Of a stretch of DNA of 64,000 nucleotides, positions 14,110-27,882 are shown in pieces. The notes beneath the pieces were generated by a model that did not search any database, was not told the DNA's origin, and worked only from the letters and a program-made list of their open reading frames with translations. Positions within the stretch are counted from its first letter, which is position 1. The number at the start of each line of letters is the position of its first letter. Position numbers and translations under genes: made by a program. Source of the DNA: Mesocentrotus franciscanus (taxonomy: Eukaryota; Echinodermata; Echinoidea; Camarodonta; Strongylocentrotidae); the NCBI GenBank assembly GCA_037976565.1, contig CP137682.1, positions 27,057,714 to 27,121,713 on the forward strand. Direction: 5' to 3'.

Positions 14110-14494
14110 TTAAAGGGATCCGGTAACTTTGTCTCAGATTCTGAAACAAAATCCTGGATTTAGCTCATGCTGCAATGATAATTATAAACCTATAGGTCAG
14201 TCAGGAACCACATGACTTTTACGAGCCGATCGCCTGTCTGATTATCAAGATATTTATGATTGGAAATCGAAACCAAATTTTGCGTTTTCCTAACGGTTTT
14301 CATAACACTATAGTCTATTGGGAAAAACGAGTATGGTAAAACCGGTCACTTAGAGATTTTTACTTTTTTGAGGCACTTCTTGATCATTTTGAAGCGCAAT
14401 CTTTTTAGGGCTTCAATATTACACCATATCACAGACACTGATAACACGTAGGGCCTTGCATCTCAGATTTAACATTGTTAAACGATGCCTTTAA
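14110..14494 (+). mobile_element. TTAA-bounded MITE, family A, copy 1
   Basis: About 385 bp, with ends TTAAAGGGATC and GATGCCTTTAA forming a short imperfect inverted repeat. Nearly the whole length recurs at 16444-16827 in the same orientation with scattered substitutions. No coding capacity. The borders are defined by where similarity stops, which is at TTAA on both sides. Confidence 0.75.
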
Positions 14495-14887
14495 AAAAAG
14501 ATGCTTTTTGTTCTTTGATAATGTTCATCATAGTCAGGCATGAACCTAGTAGGACAATAATATGTCAACTCCCGATAATGCTTTAGAACGTACATATACC
14601 AGAGAAAATGCAGAATGATACATTGTGAAATCTTACACAGTAAATCCATGTACTTTATACACATATGTGAATATATACTATAAAGCGCATATGAGACAGA
14701 TACACATTTCTCTCTCCATACGTGCCCTAGATTATATTATGCGTCAGTTGGGAGAGAAGAAAAAGGGGGGATAGATGGAAAGAACTAGCTGTGAGGAGGG
14801 GAAGATCGATGGGGAGAAAGAGAGGGACCTATTGGGAGAGATGAGAAGAGAGAGTTAGATCTAGAAGAAGAAGGGAGAAGGAGAAGG

Positions 14888-14942
14888 TGGAGAGAGAGAG
14901 AGACAGAGACAGAGAAACAGAGAGAGAGAGAGAGAGAGAGAG
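14888..14942 (+). repeat. (GA)n microsatellite
   Basis: GA repeat with GACA interruptions. Related GA tracts lie at 15300-15323 and 15412-15430. Confidence 0.85.
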
Positions 14943-16443
14943 AACGAGAAAGGTAGAGAGTGGAATAAAAGAGAAAGATAAAGCAGAGATGATTGTGACA
15001 TATTTAAATGGAATCGTAACCCTGATATTGCACTTGAGAGTATTTCTGGTACGGTAGACTGCGTATAACGTAATCAGCGACATCATGCTGACGAAGGAAG
15101 GAGCTACCAATTGCGTTGCTGATGGCAACGTACTTTCCTCTTCCAAACATAGTACTACCTATGCCTAGTTGTATTAGTGTATAAGACATTTTTAGGAGGT
15201 AAAACCTTTCTGTGTAAAACCAAATGAATTGTTAAGTTATTAGTCGAAGAAGGATTAGGAGGAGAAAGACTTAATTCAATCATGATCTTGATATACAAGG
15301 GAGAGAGAGAGAGAGAGAGAGAGGGGGTGCCGAGGAGGGGTAGGGGGTAGGGTAGGGAGATTTGAGAAAGAAGCTAAGGCAAAGGGGAGGGGCCGAGAGG
15401 GATACAGACATTGAAAGAGAGAGAGAGACTGAGAAAGAAAGCAATGCATAAAGAAAATATGTTTTCTAATAACGGTAGACATATATGAAGAGAAATTAAT
15501 TGGAAGAAGAATTTCTGATATATTGAGCCTTAAATTTAAAGCCTCGAAAGATTATTTAAAGCAAGGATTAGACCTAATTTACACAAAATAATCATATTGT
15601 CATAAACGACTTCTTGGTATATTGAGTTTACGAAATTCGAGGTTATGTCAAAAGATATTTCAATTGTATCGATCACGCTATATTGTGTAGTCAGTAAATA
15701 TCAGAAATTTGAACAAACCTTTTAACTCTATAATATGTTTTCCTTTCAGATGTCATTATATTTGTATGTGGAATTTAATATCTAATAGTAAATATTTGGC
15801 TCCGACCTTGATAAATTTGAAGTGAAGTTCATTATGGAGTATTTACGTTTTATTACAAAGATGAGAAGGAATCGTGATATATTGGAATAGGATATGTATA
15901 CAGAAAGGCGGATTGCGTAACGGTGTCTAAAGTTGAATTGCTAAAATTCAGTTGACAAAATAATTTCACTCTGTCTTTTTTACTTTGATGACTATGAAAT
16001 TACACTCCTCCCCCTAAAACAGAAACAAAAATCAGATTCACCAGCTGCTAAAAAATAAAGAGTAAAATATTCACCATCATAAATGACATTGAAAGATCTT
16101 TCTCATTCTACTTGAAAAGTGGAATAATATTTATAAAATAGTGGATTAATAATTAGAAACGTAGTGATCTATTTCTTTTCTATATACTTTTCTTCTGAAT
16201 TACAGCTTTCTTTTCCCTCTTAAAAAAGGCTTTCACATTCCTATATGTACATAACACCCTTCTAATCAGCATGGCCATTAAAATCATAATTTCTATCAAA
16301 AGAAAAAAAGAAAACATAGCTGAGAAAATCACGAACATGAACAGCAAAAACTTGAACTGTCGATAAACATCCGGTCTTGAATTTTGTTTGTGGGGGAGAC
16401 TAGAAATGGTATTAGAATTCAGAGTGACTAAGGAAGAGTAACA

Positions 16444-16827
16444 TTAAAGGGATTGGGTAACTTTGTCTCAGATTCTGAAACAAAATCCTGGATTTAGCTC
16501 ATGCTGTAATGATAATTATAAACCTTTAGGTCAGTCAGGAACCCCATGACTTTTACAGGCCGATCGCCTGTCTGATTATCAAGATATTTATGATTGGAAA
16601 TAGAAATCAAATTTTGCGTTTTCCTAACGGTTTTCATAACACTACAGTCTATTGGGGAAAATGAGTATGGTAAAACCGGTCACTCAAAGATTTTTACTTT
16701 TTGAGGCATTTCATGATCATTTTGAAGCGCAATTGTTTCAGGGCTTCATTATTACGCCATATCACAGACACTGATAACACGTAGGACCATGCATCTCAGA
16801 TTTAACATTGTTAAACGATGCCTTTAA
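16444..16827 (+). mobile_element. TTAA-bounded MITE, family A, copy 2
   Basis: About 384 bp, a close copy of 14110-14494 with the same TTAAAGGGAT start and ATGCCTTTAA end. The flanking DNA differs between copies, which argues for separate insertions rather than a large tandem duplication. Confidence 0.75.
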
Positions 16828-17029
16828 ATGATCGTGAATATGATATTAATCCATGTGACTAAATATCCAAAGTATTCATTTGTATTTCTGGTGATAGGGC
16901 AATCATTCAATATGTGATGGTGAAGAGACTTATCTTTCTCATAAATACGTTTTAAAAAAAATGTTTTTCAGCGCATTTCATAAGCTCACAACCAACAACA
17001 ACAAACAAACAAACAAACTTATGCTTTAT

Positions 17030-17205
17030 TTATTTTAATTGTTGTCTTTTTCTTCCTACTGTTATTGTATGATTTTGTTTTGTGAATTTGTATAATTATA
17101 TGTGTATTTCTAATGAGACAGGGCTTCATGGAAGACTAGTTTTTAATCTGAATGAGATACCCTGTATAAAATATGTGAAATAAATAAATAAATAAATAAA
17201 TAAAA
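17030..17205 (+). mobile_element. Probable LINE 3' tail
   Basis: T-rich DNA, then GAGACAGGGCTTCATGGAAG, ATGAGATACCCTGTATAAAA and an (AAAT)n tail. This arrangement is common at the 3' end of non-LTR retrotransposons. No coding part remains. Confidence 0.4.
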
Positions 17206-18444
17206 ACAAACAAACAAACAACAAAAAGTCAGGGTAAAAACTTAACTACTTAGATGAAAACAGAATTGCTATCGAGCGAGATTCCTCTCAACTTTTATTT
17301 TCCTGAGGTGGTGCGATTGCCTTGTCCACTTTGGAATTCTTATTCATAGCTCCCAAAATGTCAAAGACTACCTGCAATATGAAGCGCCGTGACGAACATG
17401 TTCATGACTAACATATATAGTCGCGAGTAAAACCTCTTAATTCACAAAAAGCTGTCACAAAATTAGCTCAGAACAGTGTCTCTGTATTTTGCCAGGCAAT
17501 CCCGGTCGCGTTCACACGCACTGCCAGACAGACAAACACTTACCTATACAGTTAATATTATATATTTAGAATAATAACCGAATTCTGAAATTCAACCTTG
17601 GGCCAAACACTATATCTTTAATAGCCCTAGTCCTAAACGTAGTTTAAGACCCTATTTCAACCCTAACACTAACCGTAAACGAAATAAAACCCGGGGCAAT
17701 CGTCGCCGAAACTTTTGTCGGAGCATTGAAGATGTACATAAACAGCGGAGGTGCATTCACACACAATCAATATTGGGTTCATTTAGACGACGAATGGTGT
17801 GCATTGACGGAAAGGGCGTGTTACGAATAGATTCCCTCATATCGGAATGACACTCAGCGTGTAATTCATGCAATTTGACAGAATGTATCACTCTAAAATG
17901 CGTCACCATGAGTTACATAGTGTTTGATCAAGGCGGCGTAAGTTTGTTAATGAAAAATAAAAAGGGAAAAGAGTATTTCACAACATTTATAATAAAACAA
18001 AATGGTGAACACAACATGCAGAGCCAGTTAACGCGATGTTTAATATATAAATAACTAAACAAGCCAAGCTTGGGCAATGTTCATCTTGAATGTCACAATA
18101 TTATTTGCAGATAACCTCATATACGAAAAACATTGACAGATGCATGGGCGCTATTAAAAAAGTGCACTATTTGGTAAAATAATTACGTGCAAGTAAGGAA
18201 GTACTCGTAACCAGATTTGAAAATTGTTTTGAATTATAGTTTAAAATGACAAGAGTGGCAGAGAGAAAGAAGGAGTGGACGGGAGGAGAGAGAGAAGGGA
18301 AATAAAGGGGAGGAAGGAGACAGAGGGGGAGAAGAAGAAAAAGTATATATAAAATTTAAAGAAAAATTGAATAGAAAATGACTAAGAAATTAATGATAAA
18401 CCGGAGAGGTAAATATCTCTAACTATACAACCAATTCTTAAGCT

Positions 18445-18980
18445 TTAAAGATACTATGTCCCTTTTGCAGCCAACATCAAATTCTGTAGAACTTTGCAGG
18501 AATTATGAATATGTCATGTATGTCCTATCTGTGAAATTTAAACGTTAGCAGTGTCCTAATATTCAAATTATGCAAGGAAACCCGTTTACTTGCTAGACTT
18601 CACTGTCAGACACTATTGAGTGACTGACTGGCTTTTTCATCTTTGGTAATAACATACATAAAATGAGCTGTAAAGGGTACATGAGCATTTGTCTACATCA
18701 ATAACCCACTTCTTGTAATGGCCAAAATTAAACTGATTGAATCTTTGCGCAGCATAAAACGTACGACCATTCGGTACAATGGTCTGAAAAATCAGACTAT
18801 TACTTACTGGCTCTATAGCTCCTAAGTCGATTCGACAACTAATAGTCGTTATTTTCCCACTTAAAGACATTTTCAAGCCCACTTTTTTAGGGAAGTTCTA
18901 AATTAGTATTGTCTTTCAAATGCCGTTGGAATTTAACCTTTCCATTTGTTTGGCCTGCAAATAGGACATAGTACCTTTAA
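18445..18980 (-). mobile_element. TTAA-bounded MITE, family B, copy 1
   Basis: About 536 bp. The ends TTAAAGATACTATGTCC and GGACATAGTACCTTTAA form a 17-base near-perfect inverted repeat bounded by TTAA. It is almost identical to 27883-28420 in opposite orientation. It contains an 81-codon minus-strand ORF (18637-18882) that is also open in the other copy. I do not recognise the product and treat it as probably non-coding. Confidence 0.8.
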
Positions 18981-21900
18981 ATAACATTTCTCTCAATATA
19001 TTAGTTAGAATGATATACAGAATACAGTCTATACAAGGAGGAAATACGAAAATAAGAAAGACATAAAAGATGAAAAGAATCGGCGAAGGCAATGATTAAT
19101 TCAAAAACAGAAAATGGGACGAAGACGTTCACTATCTCATCGTATTTTACCAGCCAACGTCTGGAGTAAGACTAGTCATTATGAAAAGTTTTATATTCTT
19201 TCTGCTAGCCGCCTAAACTCGGCTCAACTCGTGCCGATGATTAGATATGATAGTACCTACTTATCACGCACCGTGCTGCTCATATGACTGTACTATTTCC
19301 CCCTCGCACTCTAGTACACAGAAGTCCAATAGAGGGAATGTGAGGAGATATTTATGGACTATTAATACACGATATTTAGCCTCATTTTGAAGATAATCAC
19401 CGAATGAGTGAAATACTGGAAGCTTTTTGGAAGTCCGCAGTTTGGCATTTCGTTGCAGGACGCTTGACTGATCTTACCGTCGAAAGAATCGGCGGGTTTT
19501 TAATATTTTCTTCTGAGAGCGGGCCAAGAAAGTAAGTCATAACTTCTACGTACTTTGCGTAGCATAATGTCTAAACCCAATGAGGAGAAAGTTATCATTT
19601 TAATTGGCTACTTTCGGAATATTCGATTTGCATACTATGCCCTCCTAATTGTAGGTATGTGCATTCAATTGATTGTTTCACTTCATTAGCAGCATGCAAG
19701 TTGTTCCTGCTTTGCTCCTGATGTTTTTTCCAATGTCATCTAGAATTTGTATATATACAGTAAACAAGCATTAACCATTTGTGAATGCCTAATCATTATA
19801 ATCTTTGAAACTTTGTCCTATTTGACTTAGTCCATACTGGATGTATACAAGTACATATTTTCTAGAATTATTTTTATTACTGTACATGCATGTCGTACAT
19901 TTTTAACTTAAAGAGTGACCGAAATTGAACCGGAAAGAGTTGATGTGATGTGCAGAACAAACAACAGTTTTTAATCTGCATGATTGGGTCAGAAAGTTAA
20001 TAAGCTCAGTAACCTAATTAGATAAATGACTTCCTGAGGTTCATATAACTCTGCAGGAAATAGAAAATGCTAAGGAAATAACACAATGTGTCAGTTCCGT
20101 CCGAAATAAATGAAGTTTGATTAGAAATGTTGCCATATGCATCAAAATCAGACGTTCATTTTTTTCTTTTTTAATCATGGTCTATCATTTTTTTTCTTCT
20201 TCATGATCCGTTGACAGAAATGTTGTTCGCCATTGTCTGTAGTATATAGATGTATATAATGGTGAAATTCTGTCCGATTGTTTCTTTTATACGTTTTTGT
20301 GCCAGATATTCTATTTTAATTTGTTATAAATATTGTTCAGTATGTAAAGCATTGTCTCATAGCCTATTTGTTAGTCTTATGCATGCAGGTTTTAAAATTG
20401 ATACCCCTTTGACAGAAGTGGATTTTGATATTGTTTTATTACCTCAAGACAGTAACGAAGGGGGATGATGTCCTCTCCAAAGGCAGTTCCAGGATTTTGT
20501 TTAGGGGAGGGGGCACCATTCCTGTTTCAAAATTTAGGCCTGGACAAAGCTGTTGTTATATACTGAAGTTACACGCTAATTGCAATGGGTTCAAGCTAGT
20601 TTTTTTGTGTGTGTGTGTGGGGGGTCGCGCACGGGCCGTTTATGCCCCCTCCCAAATCCATCACCGTTATGTAGTATGTACAACATGAATGGTGTACCTT
20701 AGACATTCAACGCGTGAACAAAGGAAAACAAAAACATGTCATGTTTTAAAGGGTTGCAGAGGTCAAGTCCATATTGAAATTCACAGGACCGCCTACAGTG
20801 TACTGCAGCAGTAATCCCTATTCAGATTGTGTGCCAAGTCATTATTATGTTGGGTTTTGTACAATAATATTGGCAATGGTGTGACAGCCCCCTTTAGCCC
20901 TTGAAGTAAGCTTTTTTTTTTAAAGCTATTTCCCCCCTACACAAAGGTATCGTCTGTAGAAATGCATGGCATCAACAATTTCATTAGGGACTGACGTCTC
21001 TTTCCTGAATATCAACTTCAACTTTCCAAATTTTTGTTAGCGAGCCAAGCAATTGAAAAAAAAAGTTTTTACACCGTCTGACAGTGATGGTACTATTTTT
21101 GCCATCAAATTAATTATGCAGAATGAGATAAGAACAGCAGAAATGGACAACCTCGCTGCCTGGGTGTTTATAATTTCAGAATTATGGGGGTGCAGCCCCC
21201 TCAACCTCGCCTCGTACGTATAATGACAGCACAGCAAGATGAATCTAACATTTTACGATGGCACGTTCGCGGTTCAAACACAATGAAAGATTTATTTCAT
21301 AATAAGCATACACCATCGATAAATTGATGGATTGGAAGTGTCTAAAACTGGAGGCCTACAACTTTATGACAATGAAATGATTCAATGACGTTATAATGGG
21401 GATAGACATACGTGATAAACTATTTCAAAACGTATAGTCTAGAGTTCAAAAGAAACGAATCATGGTGGTCAATGAGGTGCTTTAAAAGAAGGATTAATTA
21501 TAGATGAGTTGTGTAGGTTACACATAGAAAAACTTATATATATTTCGAGTTAAATGTGCCTCCTTTGAAAGTCTGTATATGAACATTTTTCTATGCGTTC
21601 TGTTCATCATGTTATTCGACGTGTAAAACTTATCAGAATTGCCTACACATGTAATTATTGAGGGAAACATATCACTTAGAATGCTCAGTGTTTGTTTGAT
21701 TTGTTTTCATAACGTTTCGAATGGAAATTTAGTACTAGCCCATAAACTGTCTGAAGGAGTTCCTTTAACACTCACTCGTGAGTTATATTAATAAATACAC
21801 TTTTCATGACGAATGTGATGGGCAAAGTCATATAATTTCCGTATGCCATTTATAAACCATGTTATTCCCCACCGAACTCATACATCACGGAAATGTATGC

Positions 21901-22543
21901 GGAAATCATAAATGGGATATCATGAAGAAATTTAAAGCCATGATCTAAATCTCTCTCCAAGCTTAGTAGACAGATCTAGATTTGTATACAAAATATATCA
22001 TTGATGTCTGCCTAACATCATGTAATCCAAAGTTTTTAATTGATCGACGGTATAGATTTCAATCATGCTTATTTTTCTATACTTGATGACATTATACATA
22101 TTTTGCATTTCACAAAATCCTTCCCTTCCCCTTTGACGGGGGCTGTGTGTAATAGGAGGGGAGGCTTAATGTATTTTGGTCGTCTAGTGCTAAATGTAGA
22201 CCCATCGCAAGATGTACTGATTTCCTCCTAGGTAATTATTAAGCAATGGGTATACTCCTGCTACACCCGATGCTGCATATGATACATTGACTACATTAAA
22301 GGGTGCCATCCAATTAATAAACAGTGAGCAGTTTCCTATTCATTGCTATTTTAACCTGGTAAGTGAATTAATGATTTTTGTTTGTTTACCTCGGTGCTGG
22401 TATCCCAAGTTCATCATAAACCAGATCAGTGTTCCGATTAAATAGGTCAAAAGTTTGCATTGAAAAATATAAATTAAAGAGAGAATGAGAGAAAGAGCGG
22501 AAGAGAGATTGGCAGACATGGGGAAAGAAAGGCAGGGCGGGGT
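18981..22543. other. No gene seen
   Basis: Long unique AT-rich spacer. No exon-like frame with flanking splice sites was recognised on either strand. Confidence 0.5.
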
Positions 22544-22565
22544 GGGGGAGAGAGAGAGAGAGAGA

Positions 22566-22634
<69 letters not shown>
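22544..22634 (+). repeat. (GA)n(GT)n(GA)n compound microsatellite
   Basis: A pure GA tract, a (TG) block at 22566-22586, then a pure GA tract. Overlapping reading frames are repeat artefacts. Confidence 0.9.
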
Positions 22635-22636
<2 letters not shown>

Positions 22637-22759
22637 GGTGGGAGAGGAATGGAGATGGGAGAAGAGGGAAAAGGGAGATGACATGGCAGAAAGAAAGTAT
22701 TTCAAGAAATATTCAACGGACGAAGAAAATATTCTGAGAATATAAGAATTTATAAACAA

Positions 22760-23902
22760 AACTAAACACCGACTTAGGATTTTTAAAGGTTTTCACCTGA
22801 TTTTTGTCTGTTGAAATGATTTCAAGAATTTTGTTTTCCTTTTTCCACAGACTACAGTTAAGTAATATTGATTATAATTTTGTAAAATCAATAATACCTT
22901 CGATTACATAGCATATTTATGTAACTCAGTGTAGAAGAATCCCAATCCCAAATCATAAATATAATTGTTCATGCTCATGAACTAAAACTACTTTGAGGGG
23001 TGGAACCCAAACAGGCCAAATAAATAATTGGTCTATTATTTGCAAAAGAAATATAATACTAGCAAACAAACAAAACAAATCATCCATCCAGAGAGCCGAC
23101 TGTTGACGGGAATCATGTTCTATACCTGTGAAACTAAAAACTCTTAAAAGGGGAGTAACCGTACATTATATCCACCATACCATGTATTTGCTAAAGGAAT
23201 AATAAAAGAGCGCTATTAAAGACGTTGCAATATTGCTTCTTCACATGAACCGCCCTATAGGCTTGTTGGTTTCACAAACCTTCATGCCCAAAATATCAAT
23301 TGGAGAACAAGGTTATCTAAATATTCAATTTTAATTTGTTTGCATGGATCACAAAATATTGGATTAGAGAATGAAATAAAACAGGCGATACAAAAATAGA
23401 TGAGGATTTGATAAATATGATTAACAAAAATAAAAGTTGAGGATATGACAAAGGGGGTTGTTTATTCCTTTATGTATGTTATGTGCGTGCTTCAAGCATG
23501 CACGTAACTTTGTATACAAATAGGTCCACGGAAGGAATGGCACAATTATGAGAAAATAATAATAATAAAAATTAGAAATAACATAAAAGGAGGTAACAGC
23601 CAAGACGGATTATATCTAATGCGTAAAGATTAAAATGAATCTGTGTGTTGGCGGAAGTTTTTCATTGTTTTCATTTTCAAGCGATTGCTTTCCAGCAAAT
23701 CACCTTGATGTTAATTTTAGAAGAATCATCCCTCAAGAGAATGTCGTGACTCATTTTGGTTGAGACGATAAGTATACAATGATAGTTATAGGAGAGAGGC
23801 TATGGGAGTGGGAGGGAGGGAGAGAAAGAGAGAGAGATATATATATACAGAGAGAGATACAGGGAGATATATATATATATATACAGAGAGAGATACAGGG
23901 AG

Positions 23903-23935
<33 letters not shown>

Positions 23936-23944
23936 AAGAGATAC

Positions 23945-23992
<48 letters not shown>

Positions 23993-25194
23993 AAGAACAT
24001 AAAATAAAGTGGATGAAAAAGGTAAAGAGGTATTCTTCAGAGATTTTTTAAAGAGTTGATTTAATGTTTATATTAAGGTCCCTTTGAAAGTGTCTCTCAA
24101 TTAAGTTTTTTTTCGTATAATTATGAGGATAATATATTGATTGTGGTTTCAAATTTGTGTAAAAGTATGGAAAATAAAATCTGAAGATCATAACATCACT
24201 CCACCTATGACCTTTCCACCTTTTAATGACTTTCAGAAAATTCAGCTGACTGAATTGATTTAGGTATAGAATAAAAGGTCGTGTTGCCTTTATTATGTTT
24301 ATATATACATGCACGTCTGTGAATCCCTGCCAACACATCTCAGCTATAATTACGGGTTTTAAAAATATACACGTAAAAAATAAATGTGTGCAAGTCATTG
24401 ACATCACATACCAATAACAATCCTCCCCAAAAGCATATATAAATAGATTAGATAGATAGCCTATATACATAAATAAATAAATGAATAAGTAATATAGTAA
24501 TAATACATAAACGAATGAATGGATACACACAAAATGAATAAATAAACAAAACAAAAAAGTAAATATACAAATAAATAAATATACAAAACATAAACGAATC
24601 AATAGTAAAATATAAATTAAAGAGACACGAAATCAACGAACACGAAAGACGTCTTGTAGGAAAGCTATAAGCTGTCACGCAAGACCTTAATCTCACATTC
24701 GAGCGATCATTGTGAGTTCGAGTGGAATATTCGGAAGGAAACTTTTGAGGAGGAAATAGCAAAATTCAAGAGTTGCCCCTTAAAGGGGGTCGTGTGGTGT
24801 ATGAGGTGCAGCCTGGGAGGCCTGTGACCGACATCCTTTTATTAGAGCCCCTTTCCTACAGGGGCATAGAAAGGTCTGTGGGATATAATAGGAGCTTGGT
24901 TGGGGGTACTGTTTATTTCAATTTAAAAACGTATGCAAGGGAAAGGGTAATGCAAATATCACATGAATAAATACAAAGTGAAAGTCAATATAATTGTGCG
25001 CATTCAAAGAAACGCACAGGAAGACATGTAATAAACAGATTGCATGAATCGGAGGGAGATGGCCGGGGGTTATTAGTCTACTAAACAAATGAATGCATAA
25101 ATGCATAAATGCATTCATGAATTGGCACCAATTTATCTGCAAGAACTAATCCATGAATATAAACCCTCACGTAATCTTCGGTCATCTTCTTAAA
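22760..25194. other. No gene seen apart from the compound array at 23818
   Basis: A 184-codon minus-strand frame (24048-24602) is largely made by AAAT/AATA-rich sequence and is Phe/Ile/Tyr biased. I do not call it. Confidence 0.5.
23818..23990 (+). repeat. GA / AT / ATACAGGG compound array
   Basis: The block GAGAGATACAGGGAGATATA recurs three times with growing (AT)n tracts, ending in a long (GA)n. Length grows from one unit to the next. Confidence 0.85.
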
Positions 25195-25541
25195 TAAACC
25201 TAATGTCTACTTCTGTATCAACTCTTTCTTATGGCCATCGCTCTTTTTCCAAAGCTTCTGCTGAACTTTGGAACAAACTACCTTTAAATGTAAAAAACTG
25301 TCAAACTGTTAACCAATTCAAAGCTTCTCTTAAGACTTTATTCAAAATTGCTTTTAATGATTAACTTTACTCTGTTCACATTGATGTATATTTCATATGT
25401 ATTGTAATTTGTAGGTTTATTTGCACTTTTTTGTTTTGTTTAATATGTAATTGTTTATCAGTCTATTCTGTTTGTTATATCGCTTAGAGACTTCGGTGGT
25501 AAGCGCTTTATAAGAAACATTTTTATAATTATTATTATTAA
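25195..25541 (+). mobile_element. 5'-truncated LINE 3' end (non-LTR retrotransposon)
   Basis: Frame 25206-25364 translates to a stretch including FSKASAELWNKLPLNVKNCQ and TVNQFKASLKTLFKIAF, then stop. This is the characteristic C-terminus of CR1/L2-like reverse-transcriptase proteins ('A..LWN.LP...R......FK..LK...F'). About 170 bases of 3' UTR follow, with TAAGCGCTTTATAAG and a TTATTATTA tail. Confidence 0.7.
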
Positions 25542-26104
25542 ACATAACTTAATTTCAGCTTTGTCCTTCGAACTGGCGGAAATACATCTAAAATCCGATG
25601 AAACGCAAGGAAATAAATGAATTACACTTCCTTTCACGTGAATTTTTGATATTGATGCAAACAGCGGTCTGAAATATGATATCCTCGCAACAATTCTGAA
25701 CAAGTATCCTCTTTTATGATTAAGAAAAAAAAAATCAACCATATAGTGCATGTATCTCTGTATTTTGAGGTACTATACATGGAAACGGTAAATCGGGTGG
25801 GATTAACTTAAATCATTAATGTTATAAAATCATGAAAATGCAATATACCTAATCTGCATGAAAAATTGAATGACAGAGCTGAAAATGTTATCATGACTTG
25901 CAACAAATCCCTCAAACCCTCACAGCTACCAAGATGCCCACTTCCGTACTCTATCGTTTCCTGCTCAGGGAAAGCTAATTTTGAGTAATTAATTATCCGA
26001 TAGTCGTGCCATTAATCGCATGGGATTAATTCAAGGGATTAATTAATGTTCATATGTTCGCTGGTTAATCCTAATCCCTTGTGACGCAAACTGGTATTTT
26101 GTTC

Positions 26105-26445
26105 TTTGGTATTTGGAAAGCTGACCAAAGCGCTTACATTTTAATCTTTACCCCGGTCACTGGATTCATTTACAAGTGCTATTCTGCACATGACGGTGCA
26201 CATTCTCCACTCCCTGGTGGGCATTCCAGCTAGTCGCCTTTTACGGCGCGCATATGCTTATCCAACCACAATGACTCTCGCATCCTACCATTCAGGTAGC
26301 CATTTAACTCATGGGTGGGGAGGAGCAACGTAGATAAAATGAATTTCCGAAGGACATAAGTGACGTGCCGAGGCTCGAACCCACGACCTTTCCATTTCTA
26401 GTCAAGTGACTAAACCACTAAACCACTGCCTAGGTCGCACCTCAG
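26105..26445 (-). mobile_element. tRNA-derived SINE, minus orientation
   Basis: On the minus strand it starts near GGTGCGACCTAGGCAGTGG, carries AAAGGTCGTGGGTTCGAG as a B-box region, then CACTTATGTCCTTCGGAAAT and a long tail. It shares the 'AAAGGTCGTGGGTTCGA' head with 29640 and 32567. Confidence 0.65.
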
Positions 26446-27700
26446 CTGGCGAGTGGTCTGGTCCCCGGGGGCCGGGGTTAGGTCCAAATGATTTTATACT
26501 CTTTTTAGAAGAAAAAAACAAGTTTCCATACAGATTAAGTACATCATCTGTAATCATGTCCTATTCATTCTCCTAATCCATCGCATATTATAACCGCTTA
26601 TAGAAATTCAGATTCCTAATCCAGAAAACTCGGGATAAAAATATTTTATTTCATCATCTATTTCACCGTGGTTAGATGAGCGGTTGAGAAACATAAAAGG
26701 TATATGGACAATGTGAGCTGTACTTATACAGATGACAATCGTAATTCATCGTTCTATAAATGTTCACGTCTACTGATTTCATTCCTCAGTTTACAGAAGA
26801 GAATACATTATGTGAAATGGATTAGAGATATCGAATGACTTTCAAGTTTATTTTTCTCTCTCTATGGGCTCCTTTAAGAGCACTTATCGTACTTATCCCA
26901 ATCTACGGACACAATTTATGAAGTACGTGCATTGAAGCATGGAAGGAAATGTTTTGTCTTGCGACAAAATGAACAATTGATCCTTTGTTTCGGCGGAAAT
27001 AATAATAGATATGATTTTGTTATTGTCTGTGCTGTTTGTAATTTCTGTATAAAATTAAAAAAAGAATCAACACTTAGGTTTTAAAATGAAATGGTCTGGA
27101 TGATATGAAAGTAATAGAATAGATATAGCTAAATGGCGGCATCATAATCATATCACGTTCAAATTGCCAGTATCAAATTTCCCAGATTCTCTCAGCGATT
27201 AAATAGTCATAATTTTGTCATTGTTTGTCCAATTTTTGCTAAACATTATTTTGCCCAAACATTTTCTGGAATTCGAATCCGATTGATCATCTAAGTTACG
27301 AAACACTGTTATTATGATGCTGATTGATGTAGGCCGACTGTACGGGTGAAAAATTTCATCCAAAATACAAACATATAATATTTAGCTAGCAGCATATTAT
27401 CATTGTTGCGTGAAATTGGTAATATCAAGCTTCCAAAGAGCAAGTTGCATTGTATTTTAATTTCTTCTTCGTGTCCATTGTGCACTTTCTAATCGGTCTC
27501 TCTCTCGCATACCTGACCAATGACATCGAGTTTGCTTGAGAATATTGCTTTATTTTGAAGAATCTATCAACGCTTATTCCGGCATACCCGCAGGGTTTGT
27601 TTCTTCGCCTAAAGTCTCCAATTTGCAACATTGTCGATGATGTGAATGGCAGTGACATTTGAGGGAAAGTCGGGAGTTTGACATAAATAAGAGTTAGAAG

Positions 27701-27740
<40 letters not shown>

Positions 27741-27882
27741 TCTCCTTAATTTGTCTTCTTCTAGTGTTTCTAAACGAAAATAAATTTCAAAAGTATAGGC
27801 CTACATTGAATTTTGAAGATGCTACAATGTATCTCGTTATTGAATTTGAAAGAATTGACGTATCCTATGGTACTAATGGATA

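Noticed and set aside
18637..18882. 81-codon ORF as an independent gene (and 27988-28233)
   Set aside because: It lies fully inside a repeated TTAA element and has no recognisable domain. Kept only as a finding.
24048..24602. 184-codon minus-strand frame
   Set aside because: Biased Phe/Ile/Tyr composition from AAAT-rich DNA, no splice context and no domain.
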